Assembly (NCBI GenBank): GCA_036924085.1
Contig: JAVGWX010000005.1
Location: forward strand, 35,681,983 to 35,745,982
From: Ariolimax columbianus
Lineage: Eukaryota; Mollusca; Gastropoda; Stylommatophora; Arionidae
Reading direction: 5' to 3'
DNA length: 64,000 nucleotides
Shown in pieces: positions 63,551 through 64,000 of the stretch. Position 1 is the first letter of the stretch. The number at the start of each line of letters is the position of its first letter. Below the pieces are notes generated by a model. The model saw nothing but the letters and a program-made list of their open reading frames with translations. It was not told where the DNA came from and ran no database searches. The position numbers and the translations under genes are program-made.

Positions 63551-64000
63551 ATGTTGATGATAAACGAATTGTTCTTGCTGTTCTCTTTATTTAACAATCT
63601 GCTATTCAAAAGCTCGTAACGCCTTGTCTCTCATTTATTCTCATTCTGTCACAATCCTGTAGGAATATAGTTTTCACCATATATGATGCAGGCAACCAGA
63701 CGCGATTATAGTTGCCTGAGAATACAATTTGAAACAACAAAAATCTTACTGCAAATGAAAATACATTATGTTTATGAAAGCGTCTTGCAAAGATGGACAA
63801 ATATAGTTATGGAATTACTCAAATTTGAGTACATATCTTAATTGTCTTTTGCTGCAATAGTTATGGACATTTTCTATAATTTCAACACACATGTCATGCA
63901 CATTTTATAATTGTTATATAATTACAGCACAGAGGATCAAATTATCTTTACTTCATTTTGAAAACAAATGGTCATGGACATTTTCGAAAATTTGGTCACA
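63551..64000. other. Unassigned AT-rich flank
   Basis: Satellite ends abruptly at TGTTGATGATAAACG. No gene or repeat recognised to the end of the window. Confidence 0.4.

Overview
This is a repeat-rich window of animal nuclear DNA. The rRNA-derived sequence, the SINE and LINE types and the abundance of minisatellites suggest a mollusc, most likely a gastropod, but this is an inference from recalled sequences. I see no host protein-coding gene that I can support. Nearly everything recognisable is mobile-element sequence, tandem repeat or rRNA-derived sequence, and most long open frames are by-products of tandem repeats.

The centrepiece is 1.9-9.6 kb. A tRNA-derived SINE (1899-2052 plus 9456-9553, own 13-bp target-site duplication at 1886-1898 and 9554-9566) is interrupted by a 7.39-kb insertion (2053-9442). 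This insertion has its own duplication GAATGCCGATGTC at 2040-2052 and 9443-9455. It reads, in order: a GC-rich 5'-ETS-like segment, the first ~1.24 kb of 18S rRNA, a tandem mosaic of diverged 18S and 28S rRNA pieces, a LINE 5'UTR, an endonuclease / reverse transcriptase / RNase H reading frame (dead: two stops, one frameshift, a changed endonuclease residue), and a (GAA)n tail. An uninterrupted paralogous SINE at 26842-27102 shows the empty-site structure. The simplest reading is that one chimeric pre-rRNA-LINE RNA was retrotransposed as a unit, and that the LINE family carries an rRNA-mimicking 5'UTR.

Other copies of this GAA-tail LINE: 15508-17049 (5'-truncated, 59-bp deletion), 45701-46171 (minus, nested in an older relative), and 54703-57797 (5'-truncated, but RT and RNase H open for 1010 codons). 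A short element made only of 5'UTR sequence plus a GAA tail lies at 48259-48634. Relics of at least six further non-LTR lineages lie at 9.7-10.3, 11.0-12.0, 14.0-14.5, 19.9-20.6, 21.3-21.9, 24.8-25.9, 30.8-31.8, 34.1-34.5, 35.5-37.9, 38.4-41.0, 43.9-46.5 and 49.4-49.95 kb. DNA transposons are represented by a Tc1 fragment (1.2 kb), mariner fragments (19.2, 23.6, 52.7 kb) and a hAT-like non-autonomous element (33881-34652).

A dispersed ~352-bp retroposon ('family A') occurs at seven places with target-site duplications at three. Its 37-bp module has expanded into arrays at 22.7, 43.5 and 50 kb. Two more unnamed dispersed families (B, C) are present. Tandem arrays dominate the right half: 35 bp (23.8-24.7 kb), 29 bp (38.7-39.7), a TGTC/TGTA-rich tract (41-43.4), 50 bp (45.0-45.7), 22, 36 and 41 bp (46.5-49.0), 37 bp (50), 39/42 bp (53.2-54.7) and a 65/67-bp satellite with higher-order structure (57.8-63.55). 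Several arrays grew inside LINE coding relics, and that recurring pattern is the second main theme of the window.
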